A DNA stretch of 64,000 nt from CBDBND01 sp965207985 (lineage in GTDB: Bacteria; Pseudomonadota; Alphaproteobacteria; Rhodospirillales; Rhodospirillaceae): the NCBI GenBank assembly GCA_965207985.1, contig CBDBND010000014.1, positions 1 through 64,000 on the forward strand, written 5' to 3'. The translations under genes and the position numbers were made by a program. Each line of letters starts with the position of its first letter. Positions within the stretch are counted from its first letter, which is position 1. Below the pieces are notes generated by a model, which was not told the origin of the DNA, did no database searches, and saw only the letters and a list, made by a program, of their open reading frames with translations. Shown here piece after piece: positions 23,598 through 33,358 of the stretch.

Positions 23598-24680
23598 TTA
23601 TGCTTTTTGCCCGATGGTCATCCACCAGGGATAGGCCCCGAAAAAGTAATCCACGTCCGTGCTCCAACCGGTGAGGTGGTTGGGCAAGCCTTCCTCTCTC
23701 ACCTCGGTAAATCCTGCCGTGTTCAGAATTTCTTTCCGGTCCAACGAAAAGAACAACGGAATGAACGGGTCCTCCATGCGCCGGCCGGTGGAATCCAACA
23801 GGAACTCCGAAAGTGGATGATAGTCTTCCTTCAGCACCTTGAACGGCGGCGATTCCATAATAGCGAAAATCCCACCGGGTCTCAGGATGCGCAGCGCTTC
23901 CCGGGCGATCTCATCCATCGCCTTGCGGTTGACCTCGTGGTACAGCCAGATGGCGGTGACTAAATCCACGCTGTTGTCCTCAAAGGGCATGTCCTCGGCC
24001 AGCGCTTGAACAAAGTGGACTTCCTTGCCCCGCTGTTCAGCCAGCTTGTGCCCGTATTTCAATTGCGGGGCGGCGTAATCCACTCCGTAGACCTTGGCGT
24101 CCGGATAGAGATCGCAATAGGGGAAGGCGCTTTTGCCGATGGCGCAGCCGAGATCGACGATAGTTTTGTAATTTCCTTTGGGAATGCCGTTGGCCAGCGC
24201 CCAGCCCATTTCATCGTTGTCGTCGCGGTGACAGAGAAATGGCCCGATCATCCAGTGATACATGATCCCGGCGAAGGGGCTGCCGTGATAGTTGCCCGGC
24301 TGGGTATGGATTTCCACGTTCTTGTAGTAGCGCGGCGGCTGAACGTCCGGATTGAGGGTGAGGCTGCCTAACGCGCCCGGCTCGTTATAGGTGTCGAGCC
24401 ATGCGATCACTTTGTCCTTCTGTTTTTCCAAGATGTCGAGCACCGTCTGAAACATCATGGCGTGATTGTTGTACTCGAAGAACGCCCCGAATTTGTACGC
24501 CGTGGACTGTTCCATCAACGCTTTGGTTTCAGAGAGACCAGGCTTGTCGGAACTCAGTTTCGTTTTGTTCTTCTCATAGAATTCGATCATGCCCGGGCCG
24601 ATGCCCGTTGAGTTGTATCCCATGAGTCCCGAGACGAAATCGTATTTCGCTTGTTCGGTGCGGGTGATTTGGAAGTCCAT
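23598..24680 (-). CDS. Class I SAM-dependent methyltransferase with an N-terminal helical domain
   Basis: 360 residues from ATG at 24680. About 165 N-terminal residues form a separate domain (QAKYDFVSGLMGYNS, FGAFFEYNNHAMMFQTVLD), followed by the Rossmann methyltransferase: motif I IVDLGCAIGKS (about 174-184), acidic strand-2 end YGVDYA, EDMPFEDNSVDLVTAIWLYHEV, and LRILRPGGIFAIMESPP. The same two-domain plan is seen in the broken gene at 50862-53094. It is first in the leftward operon with the CMD-like and M24 genes. The methyl acceptor is unknown. Confidence 0.8.
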   Translation of the reverse strand: MDFQITRTEQAKYDFVSGLMGYNSTGIGPGMIEFYEKNKTKLSSDKPGLSETKALMEQSTAYKFGAFFEYNNHAMMFQTVLDILEKQKDKVIAWLDTYNEPGALGSLTLNPDVQPPRYYKNVEIHTQPGNYHGSPFAGIMYHWMIGPFLCHRDDNDEMGWALANGIPKGNYKTIVDLGCAIGKSAFPYCDLYPDAKVYGVDYAAPQLKYGHKLAEQRGKEVHFVQALAEDMPFEDNSVDLVTAIWLYHEVNRKAMDEIAREALRILRPGGIFAIMESPPFKVLKEDYHPLSEFLLDSTGRRMEDPFIPLFFSLDRKEILNTAGFTEVREEGLPNHLTGWSTDVDYFFGAYPWWMTIGQKA

Positions 24681-24886
24681 AGCCGCGCTTCTTCTGTTCG
24701 GAGGAGGAGAGGAAAAGTCTATCGGGCGTAAGGGCTCAGCGCAAACGGGGTGGGTCATGAGGGCGATCAAATCAGCGGTTTGTCTTGAGAGGAAAGCGTG
24801 GCTTTCTGATCCTGCCTGTGCAGACTGTTGCCAAAGACGTTAGGATCACCGAGGTCCGGCGGGCCGCCAGGGCCAGAGGGGCAAGC

Positions 24887-25153
24887 ATGGCGAAAGACTA
24901 CTTTTTGGACGAAGACCCCGCCGTTGACCGGGTGATGAAAGTGGTGGTGGCTCTGGCCCGGGAAACTTGGGTGCTCAAGGACAGGCTTGGTATCGTCGAA
25001 CGCAAGCTGGATGAAAAAGGCGTGGTCACGCGCGCTGACCTGGATGAGTACAAACCCACCCCGGAAGAGGAAAAAGACATACTCGCCGCCAGGGATGCCT
25101 TTGTCGAAGATGTGCTCTCCCCCATTGTGTCTGACAAAATTAAAGTCGATTAG
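24887..25153 (+). CDS. Small acidic/basic helical protein of unknown function
   Basis: 88 residues from ATG at 24887 (GAGGGG ribosome site). It is rich in charged residues, with amphipathic helices around MKVVVALARETWVLKDRLGIVERKL and PEEEKDILAARDAFVED; no cysteines, no signal, no membrane segment. I do not recognise it. It sits between the methyltransferase (divergent) and the MFS gene 33 bases downstream, and may be co-transcribed with the latter. Confidence 0.6.
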   Translation: MAKDYFLDEDPAVDRVMKVVVALARETWVLKDRLGIVERKLDEKGVVTRADLDEYKPTPEEEKDILAARDAFVEDVLSPIVSDKIKVD

Positions 25154-25186
25154 CTCTCCTCGTGCTTAGACCGTCAGGATTGGTTG

Positions 25187-26467
25187 ATGTTTTCACTTAG
25201 AACGTTTTGGTCACAAGTCCGGGGCTATCCCCTAATCGTTTTTGTCACCTGCTTGTTGTGCTGGAGCCTGACGAGCATGGATCAATCCCTGTTCGGTTAT
25301 GCCGTTCCGGGGATCCAGGAAGAGTTCGGTGCCAGTTATAGCGATGTGGGGTGGATCCTTTCCGTTTCATTTGTCTTTGCCGCGTTCACCTCGGCCATCA
25401 TTGGAACCCTGACCGATCGCTATGGCCGTCGCACCATGTTTCTTTTTTGTTTGGCGGTCTCGGCTTTGCTGGTAGGGCTGCATGCTTTTGTTATCGGACT
25501 GCTGAGTTTGACGCTGCTACGCATGTTTGCCTTCGGGATCAGCAACGGTCTCTCTCCCATCACCACGTCCTTTGTTGCGGAAACCGCGCCGGCCCGGTTC
25601 CGGGGGTTTTTGGTGGCGCTCATTCAATGCGGCTATCCCATCGGCTGGTTCGTCGCCTCACTGTTTGTAGTGCCCCTGATCGTCAGTTTTGGCTGGCGCT
25701 ATATTTTTATGCCCGCCTTGTTGGTCATCCCCATCGCTTTTCTTTTGGTTCGCTATCTGCCGGAGAGTATGCGCTTCACCGAAGCGAAAGCAAAGCGGGA
25801 GGCGGAATAGCTGGGTGGCGGGTCCGTTTCTGACGAACCCTTTCTCCAACGCATCAAGGAACTTTTTGCCCCTGATCTGCGCAAGCGGACGCTGATGATC
25901 TTCACGGCATTTTTCTGCTTCGGTGGCGCCTATGCCGGAACGGCGTTTTTCTTTCCCGCCTACTTCAATCAATTCCGGGGGTATTCCATCGAAACCGCAA
26001 CGGCGATCGTCGGCATTTCCTATGGCGTCGGCGTTCTGGGCTATGTCGCCGTCGCCTTCATCGGTGAATTCGTTCTCACGCGGCGCAACACCTGTGCTTT
26101 GTGGGCGACGCTTGGTGCCATGGCCACGCTCGGCTTGATGTGGCTACCCGAAACGCAAACGCAAGATATGATCTGGTTTGGTGTGATGGCGGCGTTCTTC
26201 TATGGCAATGCCGCCGCTCTTTCCATGCTCATGGCCGAAGTCTTTCCCACCCGGGTGCGGGCCACGGCGGCTGGCTTTGCCGGGTCTTTTGCTCTCAATA
26301 TCGGGCACGCCACCTTCCCCATATTCGTCTCCATCGGCATTGAGACCATCGGCTGGCAATGGGCATTCACCATCGCGGTGGTGCCGTTCATGCTAATCGC
26401 GGCCATGGCGATCCTGACCTTAGAGAACATCAAGTCAGGTTTGGATCTGGAAGAGATCGCCCAATAA
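25187..26467 (+). pseudogene. MFS transporter interrupted by one in-frame TAG
   Basis: The reading frame gives a full 12-helix major facilitator of 426 codons from ATG at 25187, with TDRYGRRTMFLF in loop 2-3, and a second half from KELFAPDLRKRTLMIF to LENIKSGLDLEEIAQ. A single TAG at 25808-25810 lies in the cytoplasmic loop between helices 6 and 7 (REAE-stop-LGGGSVSDE); the frame is unchanged on either side. It is either a recent nonsense mutation (CAG to TAG would do it) or, less likely, read through. The AAHS/SHS-like halves suggest an organic-acid or aromatic-acid importer for the neighbouring catabolic genes. Confidence 0.82.
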
Positions 26468-26491
26468 GCGGAAGTCTTATCTACTCGCTTT

Positions 26492-26959
26492 TCATTCGCT
26501 CTCCAGGCGTCCCATGGCACCCAAAAGCTTCCAGTCGCCATCGGTATCTCTGGTCCACACATGAGTGATGTGAAAGCGCTGATCCACTTCCTCACCATTG
26601 GGCAGCATGGTGCGGTGGGTGTTGTAATAAACCACCGCCGTATCGCCGTGCATGGCCAGATCATCAAAGAACAACTCTAGTTTCTCAGAGTTGGGAAACG
26701 TGATCCTGGTCTGATTTTCTTTTAACTGGGAAAGAGGTGACGGCGCAGGGATGCCCGGTGGCCAACCGATGTAGTTGGGGGAAGAATTGGCAATGTAGTA
26801 GTCGAGGCCGGTTTCCGCCCTGGCTTTGTAAATGGCCAATTCCTTCGCCCAGATCGCCTCTTTGGCAGCTTCTCTCTCTGCCATTGTTTGTGCTTCTGAC
26901 ATGGTGTTCAGTCCCAACAAGAAAACGAGTGATAAAACGCTCATGAATAGTTTTTGCAT
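26492..26959 (-). CDS. Exported SnoaL/DUF4440-like protein
   Basis: 155 residues with a signal peptide (MQKLFMSVLSLVFLLGLNTMSEA-Q). The mature part has IWAKELAIYKARAETGLDYYIANS and a closing strand pair RFHITHVWTRDTDGDWKLL, the pattern of DUF4440 NTF2-like domains. It is clearly related to the product of 28420-28947, with the serine hydrolase gene between them. It lies 18 bases downstream of that hydrolase on the same strand, probably the same transcript. Function unknown. Confidence 0.75.
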   Translation of the reverse strand: MQKLFMSVLSLVFLLGLNTMSEAQTMAEREAAKEAIWAKELAIYKARAETGLDYYIANSSPNYIGWPPGIPAPSPLSQLKENQTRITFPNSEKLELFFDDLAMHGDTAVVYYNTHRTMLPNGEEVDQRFHITHVWTRDTDGDWKLLGAMGRLESE

Positions 26960-26977
26960 TATGAAACCTTTCTCTGT

Positions 26978-28282
26978 TTAAGAGCGGGCTTGGGGCTCGG
27001 GCGCCGTTTCACCGGGCGTGCGGATGATACCGCGCATGATGGTGTTGGGCAGGTACACATTGTCCCATGGCTTGTCCCGTGGCGGCGCATTGCCGACCCG
27101 CAGGATCACCAGATCCTCTGACGGAACGATGTAGACAACCTGATTGGCGTTACCGTCGTACAGATACAGGTCTTTCGCGAGATATGGTTCGGAGTGGCGT
27201 GTAATTTGGAGGTTTTCAAGATCCGGATTGGCGGCGCCCCGGCGTTCCACGTATGGACCGGCCACATAAAGACCCATGCCCGTGTGGGGATTCTGGGGCG
27301 TGACGGTCTTGGACTCCGCCACATAGCCGTCCGGCAACAGCCGCTTCCCGTCCCATTCGCCGTCGTAATAGGACAACAGGCCTAAGCGGAGGAAAGTTTC
27401 TGCCGGCAGCATGATGCAGCAGCCCGAATGGGCCGTACCGCCGGGCCGGTTGATCCATACGTCTCCGCCTTTGGCGCCGAGCGGCTTCAAAACCTGCTCT
27501 GAAACCCATTCCGCATAGCGTACACCGGTGGCCCGCTCGATTAGCGGCGCAACCATTTCCGATGTGGCGTTGGAATAGTCGTACCGTTCACCCGGTTTGT
27601 GGGTGAGGGGATACTCATTGATGATGATGTCCGCATGGTAGGGGTGCAGGTAAGCCCGATTAAGGATGCTATCTGCCGCAGTCTCCTGTCCTTGACGCAA
27701 AAAGCCGGTGCGCATGTCAAGCAAGTGCCGAATGAGCATGCTTTCTCTATCCGTTCCCTTCCATTCGGTGACGAAATCACTTACCGGTTGGTCTAGCGAC
27801 TTAATGTATCCCTCGGCAATGGCACGCCCGACGGCAATCACCGTCACCGGTTTGGCGAGGGACCTGCCGATAATCAAGGTGTCTGCATTCGTATCACCGA
27901 AATAGGTTTCGCGAATGAGCTTGCCCTTGTGCCAAACCATGAAGGCTTGGGAATTGCGCTCTCCGGCAAAGGATTCGGCTGTGTCAATCGCTTCTCTGCG
28001 AATGGTGACACCGGCCGGACCCGTCTCCAGCGATTCAAAGTGGTTCGTGCCCGGAACCTGTTCAAGCGGATCGTAGAAGAACCCGCCACTCTGACCTGGA
28101 CGGCCCCTAAACAGGGCTTCCAACCGCGACAAATACAAAGCTTCAGCCTCGGCAGGATAAGGGGATTCCATTTGTGCCAATTGCGGTGTTTGGTCATCAG
28201 CCTTGGATGGCTGTGTAAACGTAAAGCCAGCGAAACCAGCCACAACCATCGTCCATCCCACACTTTTCATCGCGCTGTTCAT
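26978..28282 (-). CDS. Exported serine hydrolase of the class C beta-lactamase fold
   Basis: 434 residues; ATG at 28282 follows AAGGGG at good spacing and begins a signal peptide (cleavage near SKA-DD, about 28). The catalytic SxxK is Ser141-Leu-Ala-Lys144 (GRSLAKPVT), and Tyr236-Ser-Asn238 (YDYSNAT) supplies the second motif. This group includes esterases, D-aminopeptidases and 6-aminohexanoate-dimer hydrolase; the extended C-terminus with GCCIMLPAETFLRLG and VYIVPSEDLVILRVG is nearest in feel to the last. It acts in the periplasm. True beta-lactamase activity is unlikely. Confidence 0.85.
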   Translation of the reverse strand: MNSAMKSVGWTMVVAGFAGFTFTQPSKADDQTPQLAQMESPYPAEAEALYLSRLEALFRGRPGQSGGFFYDPLEQVPGTNHFESLETGPAGVTIRREAIDTAESFAGERNSQAFMVWHKGKLIRETYFGDTNADTLIIGRSLAKPVTVIAVGRAIAEGYIKSLDQPVSDFVTEWKGTDRESMLIRHLLDMRTGFLRQGQETAADSILNRAYLHPYHADIIINEYPLTHKPGERYDYSNATSEMVAPLIERATGVRYAEWVSEQVLKPLGAKGGDVWINRPGGTAHSGCCIMLPAETFLRLGLLSYYDGEWDGKRLLPDGYVAESKTVTPQNPHTGMGLYVAGPYVERRGAANPDLENLQITRHSEPYLAKDLYLYDGNANQVVYIVPSEDLVILRVGNAPPRDKPWDNVYLPNTIMRGIIRTPGETAPEPQARS

Positions 28283-28419
28283 TGTGTGCCCCTTTTATTT
28301 GACCTTTGGATTGGTAAACGAAAGAGACCAATGACACCATGGACCACACACAGAGTCCATTGGGTTACAAGCATTAAGCTGGACCGGGTTCACTTTTGTA
28401 TTCATCAGGGCTAACCAAA

Positions 28420-28947
28420 ATGAAAAACATGCTTACAACCGTCTTCGCCGTTACTTTTGCCACCGCGATTCTAATGACCCAAGAAGGAGCAGCGGACAGC
28501 CTTGCCGTTCCGCCTGAACGTCAGGCCGACGCCAATGAAATCTGGTCCAAGGAGCTGGGTATCTTCGAAAGACGGGCCACGGGGGACATGGGGTACTACC
28601 TGTCACTTGCCAACCCGGGATATATGGCCTGGCCGGCGCCCATCGCGGCACCGCTCAGCTATCAAGACCTCAGCCGGCAGATCGGCGATGGCCAAATCAT
28701 GCAAGCCGGCGAGAAAATATCCGTTACGAAAAAAGGGCTCTCCTTTGATGGCGATACGGCGCTTGCGTTTTTTGAAACGCACCGCACACAAAGGGCAGGC
28801 GGTGCGCCCGTCGACGAACGGTTCGAAAACATTCATGTATGGGTCAAACGCAATGACGAATGGCGCTTGATCGCCAATATGTCCCGTGCCGTTATCGAAG
28901 ATCGGGAACGCCTCGGCAACCCCAGTATCAATCGGACCCGAGACTAA
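28420..28947 (+). CDS. Exported SnoaL/DUF4440-like protein, paralogue
   Basis: 175 residues from ATG at 28420 with a signal peptide (KNMLTTVFAVTFATAILMTQEGAA-DS). The segment EIWSKELGIFERRATGDMGYYL and the closing RFENIHVWVKRNDEWRLIANMSR match the protein at 26492-26959. It is divergent from the serine hydrolase (137 bases between starts) and is followed after 35 bases by the MFS gene, so it may head the MFS-SBP-SBP operon. Confidence 0.75.
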   Translation: MKNMLTTVFAVTFATAILMTQEGAADSLAVPPERQADANEIWSKELGIFERRATGDMGYYLSLANPGYMAWPAPIAAPLSYQDLSRQIGDGQIMQAGEKISVTKKGLSFDGDTALAFFETHRTQRAGGAPVDERFENIHVWVKRNDEWRLIANMSRAVIEDRERLGNPSINRTRD

Positions 28948-28982
28948 GAATTGGACCCCTATATCAGTAATTTTCGTTTTTG

Positions 28983-30161
28983 ATGTTTACGCTTTATCTC
29001 ATCGTTTTTGTCGGGCTGACGGGCGTCGGCATAATCATTCCCTTATTTCCTTTTTTCGGCGAACAGGTGGGCGCAACGCCGGCTCAAATCACATTGCTCA
29101 TGGCTTTGTTCGCGTTGGGCCAGTTTATTTCTTCTCCCTTTTGGGGATGGCTGAGCGACCGTATTGGCCGGAAACCCGTATTCATCATTACTTTGGCAGG
29201 ATCGGCACTGTCCTACGTCATGCTGGGGTTGGCTGAAGCGGTGCCCACCTTATTGCTCGCCCGTATTGTCGGCGGGTTGATGGCCGGCAACATTCCGGCG
29301 GCATTTGCGGCCGCATCGGACATGACCGGCGGTGAAGACCGCTCAAAGGTCATGGGCCGCATCGGCGCGTCTTTTTCACTTGGGTTCATTCTGGGTCCGG
29401 CCATTGGCGGTGTGCTCGCCGGATCAGACCCGCAGGTTACCAACTTTATGCTGATCGCCGCTTCCGCCGGAAGCATGAGTCTTTTGGCTCTTTTATTAGC
29501 GGCTTTTATCTTTAAAGAGTCGCTTCCCGTTGAAAAACGCAACATCAAACCCTTTCAAGTGGGTCCATCCGCCGTCAGCGGTGCTTTCGCTTTTTTCGGC
29601 ATGCCGATCCTTGGCGCACTGATCGCCATGAATTTCATTTTCATCGCCGCTGGGTCCATCCTCGATTCGACCTTCGCGCTCTATGCCTACAAAGCCCATG
29701 CTTTTGGGCCCGACGTGATCGGATATATGTTTACCTATATGGGCGTCATCATGGCCGTGGTGCAGGGCGGGGCCATCGGGCCGCTGACCAAACGGTATGG
29801 TGATATCGCCGTAGCCAGAGCGGGCGTTGGATTTTACTTGATCGGTCTCGCTGTCTTGATACCGGCATCCGGACTCAATCCTGTGCTCATTGCGCTGGCT
29901 TTTGTGACCACCGGCGTAGCACTGTTCGTACCGGCGACGTCTAGTCTTGTGTCTAAATATGCGCCTCAGGATCAACAAGGCGCGGCCATGGGGGTGTACC
30001 AGGCCGCCGGGAATCTTGGCCGAGTTGTCACGCCCATGTTTTCCGGCGTGATATTCAGTGCGTATGGTGTGACCGCCCCCTTTTATGTGGCTATTGTATT
30101 TCTCCTTCCCGCTCTGTGGCTGGTGCAGAGGACAAAAGTAAGGATGATGCACACGGCATGA
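28983..30161 (+). CDS. MFS transporter, DHA1/TetA-like
   Basis: 392 residues, twelve predicted helices, with the drug:H+ antiporter-1 loop GWLSDRIGRKPVFIITLAG and the motif C-like GRIGASFSLGFILGPAIGG in helix 5. The layout is that of TetA-type antiporters, but substrate cannot be inferred. The stop codon TGA overlaps the ATG of the next SBP gene (ATGA at 30158-30161), showing translational coupling to a solute-binding protein, an unusual partnership for an MFS protein. ATG at 28983 is preferred to the TTG just before it. Confidence 0.85.
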   Translation: MFTLYLIVFVGLTGVGIIIPLFPFFGEQVGATPAQITLLMALFALGQFISSPFWGWLSDRIGRKPVFIITLAGSALSYVMLGLAEAVPTLLLARIVGGLMAGNIPAAFAAASDMTGGEDRSKVMGRIGASFSLGFILGPAIGGVLAGSDPQVTNFMLIAASAGSMSLLALLLAAFIFKESLPVEKRNIKPFQVGPSAVSGAFAFFGMPILGALIAMNFIFIAAGSILDSTFALYAYKAHAFGPDVIGYMFTYMGVIMAVVQGGAIGPLTKRYGDIAVARAGVGFYLIGLAVLIPASGLNPVLIALAFVTTGVALFVPATSSLVSKYAPQDQQGAAMGVYQAAGNLGRVVTPMFSGVIFSAYGVTAPFYVAIVFLLPALWLVQRTKVRMMHTA

Positions 30162-31702
30162 TTACGGCCCGGTTCAAGAGTATTCGCCGGTGGCAGAATC
30201 TCATCGGACTGATTGCAGTATCAGTGGTGATTACGCCGTGCCTCAGTTACGGGGCAGTACTTAGATTCGGAACCCCTGCAACAGCAGTCACGGCCGCTTA
30301 TCCTTTTGCCCGGGATGAAGGCGGTGCCATGCGTTACGCCATTTACGATGCCTTGACGTGGCATGATCCCTCTGGGCAGCTCACACCACGCCTGGCTCTT
30401 TCTTGGGAAAACGTGTCGCCCTTAAAGTGGGTTTTTCAACTGCGTCAGGGTGTGATCTTCAGTAATGGCGAGTCTTTCGATGCAAACAGCGCTGTGGCGA
30501 CATTAACGGCCCTTTATGATCCAAATGATCGTCATCCTCGCATCAATGACATGGGATCGATCAAATCTTTTCGAGCCCTTAACCCTTACGAACTAGAAAT
30601 AACAACATCCGAGCCGGACCCGCTGCTGCCCAAGCGTTTGACACTGTTGCCCATGATTGCGCCTAAAGCCTGGGCAGACATGGGCAAGGATATTTACTCC
30701 CGAGCACCAATTGGGACTGGGCCGTATTCCGTTGAGTCGTGGGGCAGCAACAATACGCGTCCGGTACTTGTCAATGTGCCAACATCTTGGCGGCCTATTC
30801 ATAACGTGACCCGGGTCGAAATGACGGTTATTCGTGAACCGGCAACCCGGATTGCTGGTCTATTGTCCGGTCGTCTGGACATTGCTTCGGGGTTTTCTAG
30901 CGATGACATTCCAATGCTCAGAGCCGCCGGATTCGACGTTCGAATTCTGTTTAATCCCAACATCCTATCCATTGCGTTTCGAACCGTTCGAGACGATCCG
31001 TCACCATTGTTGGATACGCGCGTGCGTTTGGCTTTGAACTATGCGGTGGACAAGCGCTCTATTGTGCAACACATCCGGGGCGGAACGGCCAGAGCGGCCC
31101 ATCAGCCGGCTATGCCCGGTCTTGTTGGCTACAACGACAATGCGGAAACGTTCGCCTATGATCCGGTGAAAGCAAGAGCTCTGTTAGCCGAAGCAGGATA
31201 TGAAGACGGGTTTTCCCTAAAGTTTTTGGTATATGGCGGTCTATTGCCTGGAGACACTTTGATCTTCCAGAAAGTCGCGCAAGACTTGCGTAATGTAGGC
31301 GTTGCTGTGGAACTGCGGCAAATCAGCTTTCCTGACTACGTTCGGCGCATCTTCAACGGCAATTGGGAAGACGCGGATGGATTTTCCATTGGCTGGATGA
31401 ACAATCTCTTGTGGGACCCTCAACGCGCGATCCGCCAATTTTCTTGTGCCTATTCAGCACCGTTCTATTGTGATCAAGATCTCATGCCCTTGATCGACGC
31501 CGCCCGTGTCGAGATGGATCCATCAAATCGAGAGGCTCTGCTTGAGAATATAATCGGTGCTCTGAATGAAAGAGGAGCCGCCCTTTGGCTGATCGACTTT
31601 TCCGGTAGTGTTGCCCTTCACCCTGATATCAATATCGGTGAGTTTAAATTCACTGACGGTACTATGTTTGAGGCCATTACTTTGCGTCGGGACGATGAAT
31701 AG
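30158..31702 (+). CDS. Solute-binding protein, family 5 (SBP 2)
   Basis: 514 residues from the ATG that overlaps the MFS stop codon. A signal peptide (IGLIAVSVVITPCLSYG-A) precedes a family-5 fold with FQLRQGVIFSNGESFDA, GTGPYSVESWGSNNTRP, RVRLALNYAVDKRSIV and DPVKARALLAEAGYEDGF. It is a close paralogue of SBP 3, which follows with an 8-base overlap. No ABC membrane or ATPase genes are near. The operon MFS-SBP-SBP suggests either that the permease lies elsewhere or that these proteins act with another transporter. Confidence 0.87.
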   Translation: MITARFKSIRRWQNLIGLIAVSVVITPCLSYGAVLRFGTPATAVTAAYPFARDEGGAMRYAIYDALTWHDPSGQLTPRLALSWENVSPLKWVFQLRQGVIFSNGESFDANSAVATLTALYDPNDRHPRINDMGSIKSFRALNPYELEITTSEPDPLLPKRLTLLPMIAPKAWADMGKDIYSRAPIGTGPYSVESWGSNNTRPVLVNVPTSWRPIHNVTRVEMTVIREPATRIAGLLSGRLDIASGFSSDDIPMLRAAGFDVRILFNPNILSIAFRTVRDDPSPLLDTRVRLALNYAVDKRSIVQHIRGGTARAAHQPAMPGLVGYNDNAETFAYDPVKARALLAEAGYEDGFSLKFLVYGGLLPGDTLIFQKVAQDLRNVGVAVELRQISFPDYVRRIFNGNWEDADGFSIGWMNNLLWDPQRAIRQFSCAYSAPFYCDQDLMPLIDAARVEMDPSNREALLENIIGALNERGAALWLIDFSGSVALHPDINIGEFKFTDGTMFEAITLRRDDE

Positions 31703-33254
31703 GCAAATCCCTCTTTCCTGTAACGTGACGTTCTCAAGAAAGGCGCGCAATCGACCTTGGTGCTGCTTTGTCGGCTTCGTTGCCGTTGTTGTGATGATCG
31801 CGCCACTGACCATACAGGCAAAAGTTCTTCGTGTCGGATGGCCTGCCGCACCGGTCTCGGCGGCCTATCCCTTCGCACGGGACGACGGCGGTGGGCTTCG
31901 CAACGCTTTCTATGACGCTTTAACTTGGTTCGACCATAAGGGCACTCTTCACCCGCGGCTCGCTGTCTCCTGGACAAACGAGTCGCCAAAGACCTGGGTG
32001 TTTAAGTTGCGGCAAAGCGTGGTGTTCAACAACGGGGCGCCCTTCAACGCAGAATCCTTGATTGCGGCGCTTGATAGCTTCTTTGATCCCGAATCGCTTC
32101 ATCCCAGAATTGCCGATATTGGCCGGTTCGAAAGCTACCGCGCCCGTGGTCCTTACGAGGTCGAAATCACCACGGCCCAGCCGGATCCCATATTTCCCAG
32201 ACGCATTGCACAACTTCCCATCATCGAACCCAATGCCTGGAAGGAAATGGGCCAAGACGTTTATTCCAAAGAACCGGTAACCACCGGTCCGTACCGGGCA
32301 GTCTCTTGGGGCGGAAACAACACCCGCCCAACCTTCGAGCACGTCCCTACGTCTTGGCGCAGTATTGGCAATATCTCGCGGATAGAGATTACGGTTACCT
32401 CCGACCCCGGCTCCCGGGTATCAGGGTTGCTGGCAGGACAGTTGGATCTCATTGGCAGTCTTGCCAGCGACGACATCCCAACCGTCGAAGCGGCCGGATT
32501 CAAAATCCATAGAACGCAAAGCCCCAATATTCTGTCCATCGCCTTTCGCACGGTCGGAAATGAAGGATCTCCGCTCACCGATACGCGTGTTCGTCGCGCT
32601 CTCAATTTCGCGGTGGATAAGCAGGGGATCGTCGACTTTATATTGGGCGGACTCAATCGGGTGGTGCATCAGCTGGCGGCTCCAGGCGTGATTGGATACA
32701 ATCCCGACATGCCAAAGTTTGACTACAACCCTGATAAATCCCGCGCTTTGCTTGCTGAAGCCGGATATGCGGAAGGATTCCCACTCAAATTTGCAGTTTA
32801 CGGCGGACTGCTGCCGAACGATACCCTCATTTTTCAGAAAGTGGCTCAGGACCTGGGGGCCATAGGGGTGCAAACAGAACTCCGGCAAATCTCATTTCCT
32901 GATTATGTCCGCCGGTTATTCAATGCCGATTGGGACGATATTGATGGGTTTTCACTCGGATGGCTCCATATTTCAACTTGGGATCCTCAGCGTTCGATTG
33001 ACCAGTTCTCCTGTGCCTATTAGGCCCCGTTTTATTGCGATCAGGAGCTTATGCCCCTCATCGACCAGGCCCGGACAGAAATGGATCCGGAACGCCGCGA
33101 ACAGCTCCTCACAGAAATCGTTTACACGTTATCCCAAGGTGGTGCGGCCCTTTGGCTGGTGGATTTCTCAGGGTCCATAGCCCATGACGCCAATATCGAC
33201 GTCAGCCCTTTCCGCCTTGACGGAACCATGTTTGAGCAGATGACCTTCAACTGA
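31695..33254 (+). pseudogene. Solute-binding protein, family 5 (SBP 3), with one in-frame TAG
   Basis: From ATG at 31695 (ATGAATAG overlap with the SBP 2 stop) the frame spans 519 codons and matches SBP 2 throughout: signal peptide ending TIQA-KV, FKLRQSVVFNNGAPFNA, RVRRALNFAVDKQGIV, KSRALLAEAGYAEGF. TAG at 33021-33023 interrupts FSCAY-stop-APFYCDQ where SBP 2 has FSCAYSAPFYCDQ, so a Ser codon (TCG) probably became TAG. Seventy-seven conserved C-terminal residues follow in frame. Translation stopping there would remove part of domain I and probably destroy the protein. Confidence 0.85.
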
Positions 33255-33358
33255 AGGGCAACGGCTGAGGGGCAGCCGTAAAACACATCGGGACGTGACC
33301 CAAACCCTCCTTGCCACTACTCTTGTCGATCATGTCTGATTCGGCAGGGAATAAGATC

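Noticed and set aside
26978..28282. A beta-lactamase resistance gene
   Set aside because: The SxxK and YSN motifs are shared by esterases and peptidases of this fold; the length and C-terminal part do not look like AmpC.
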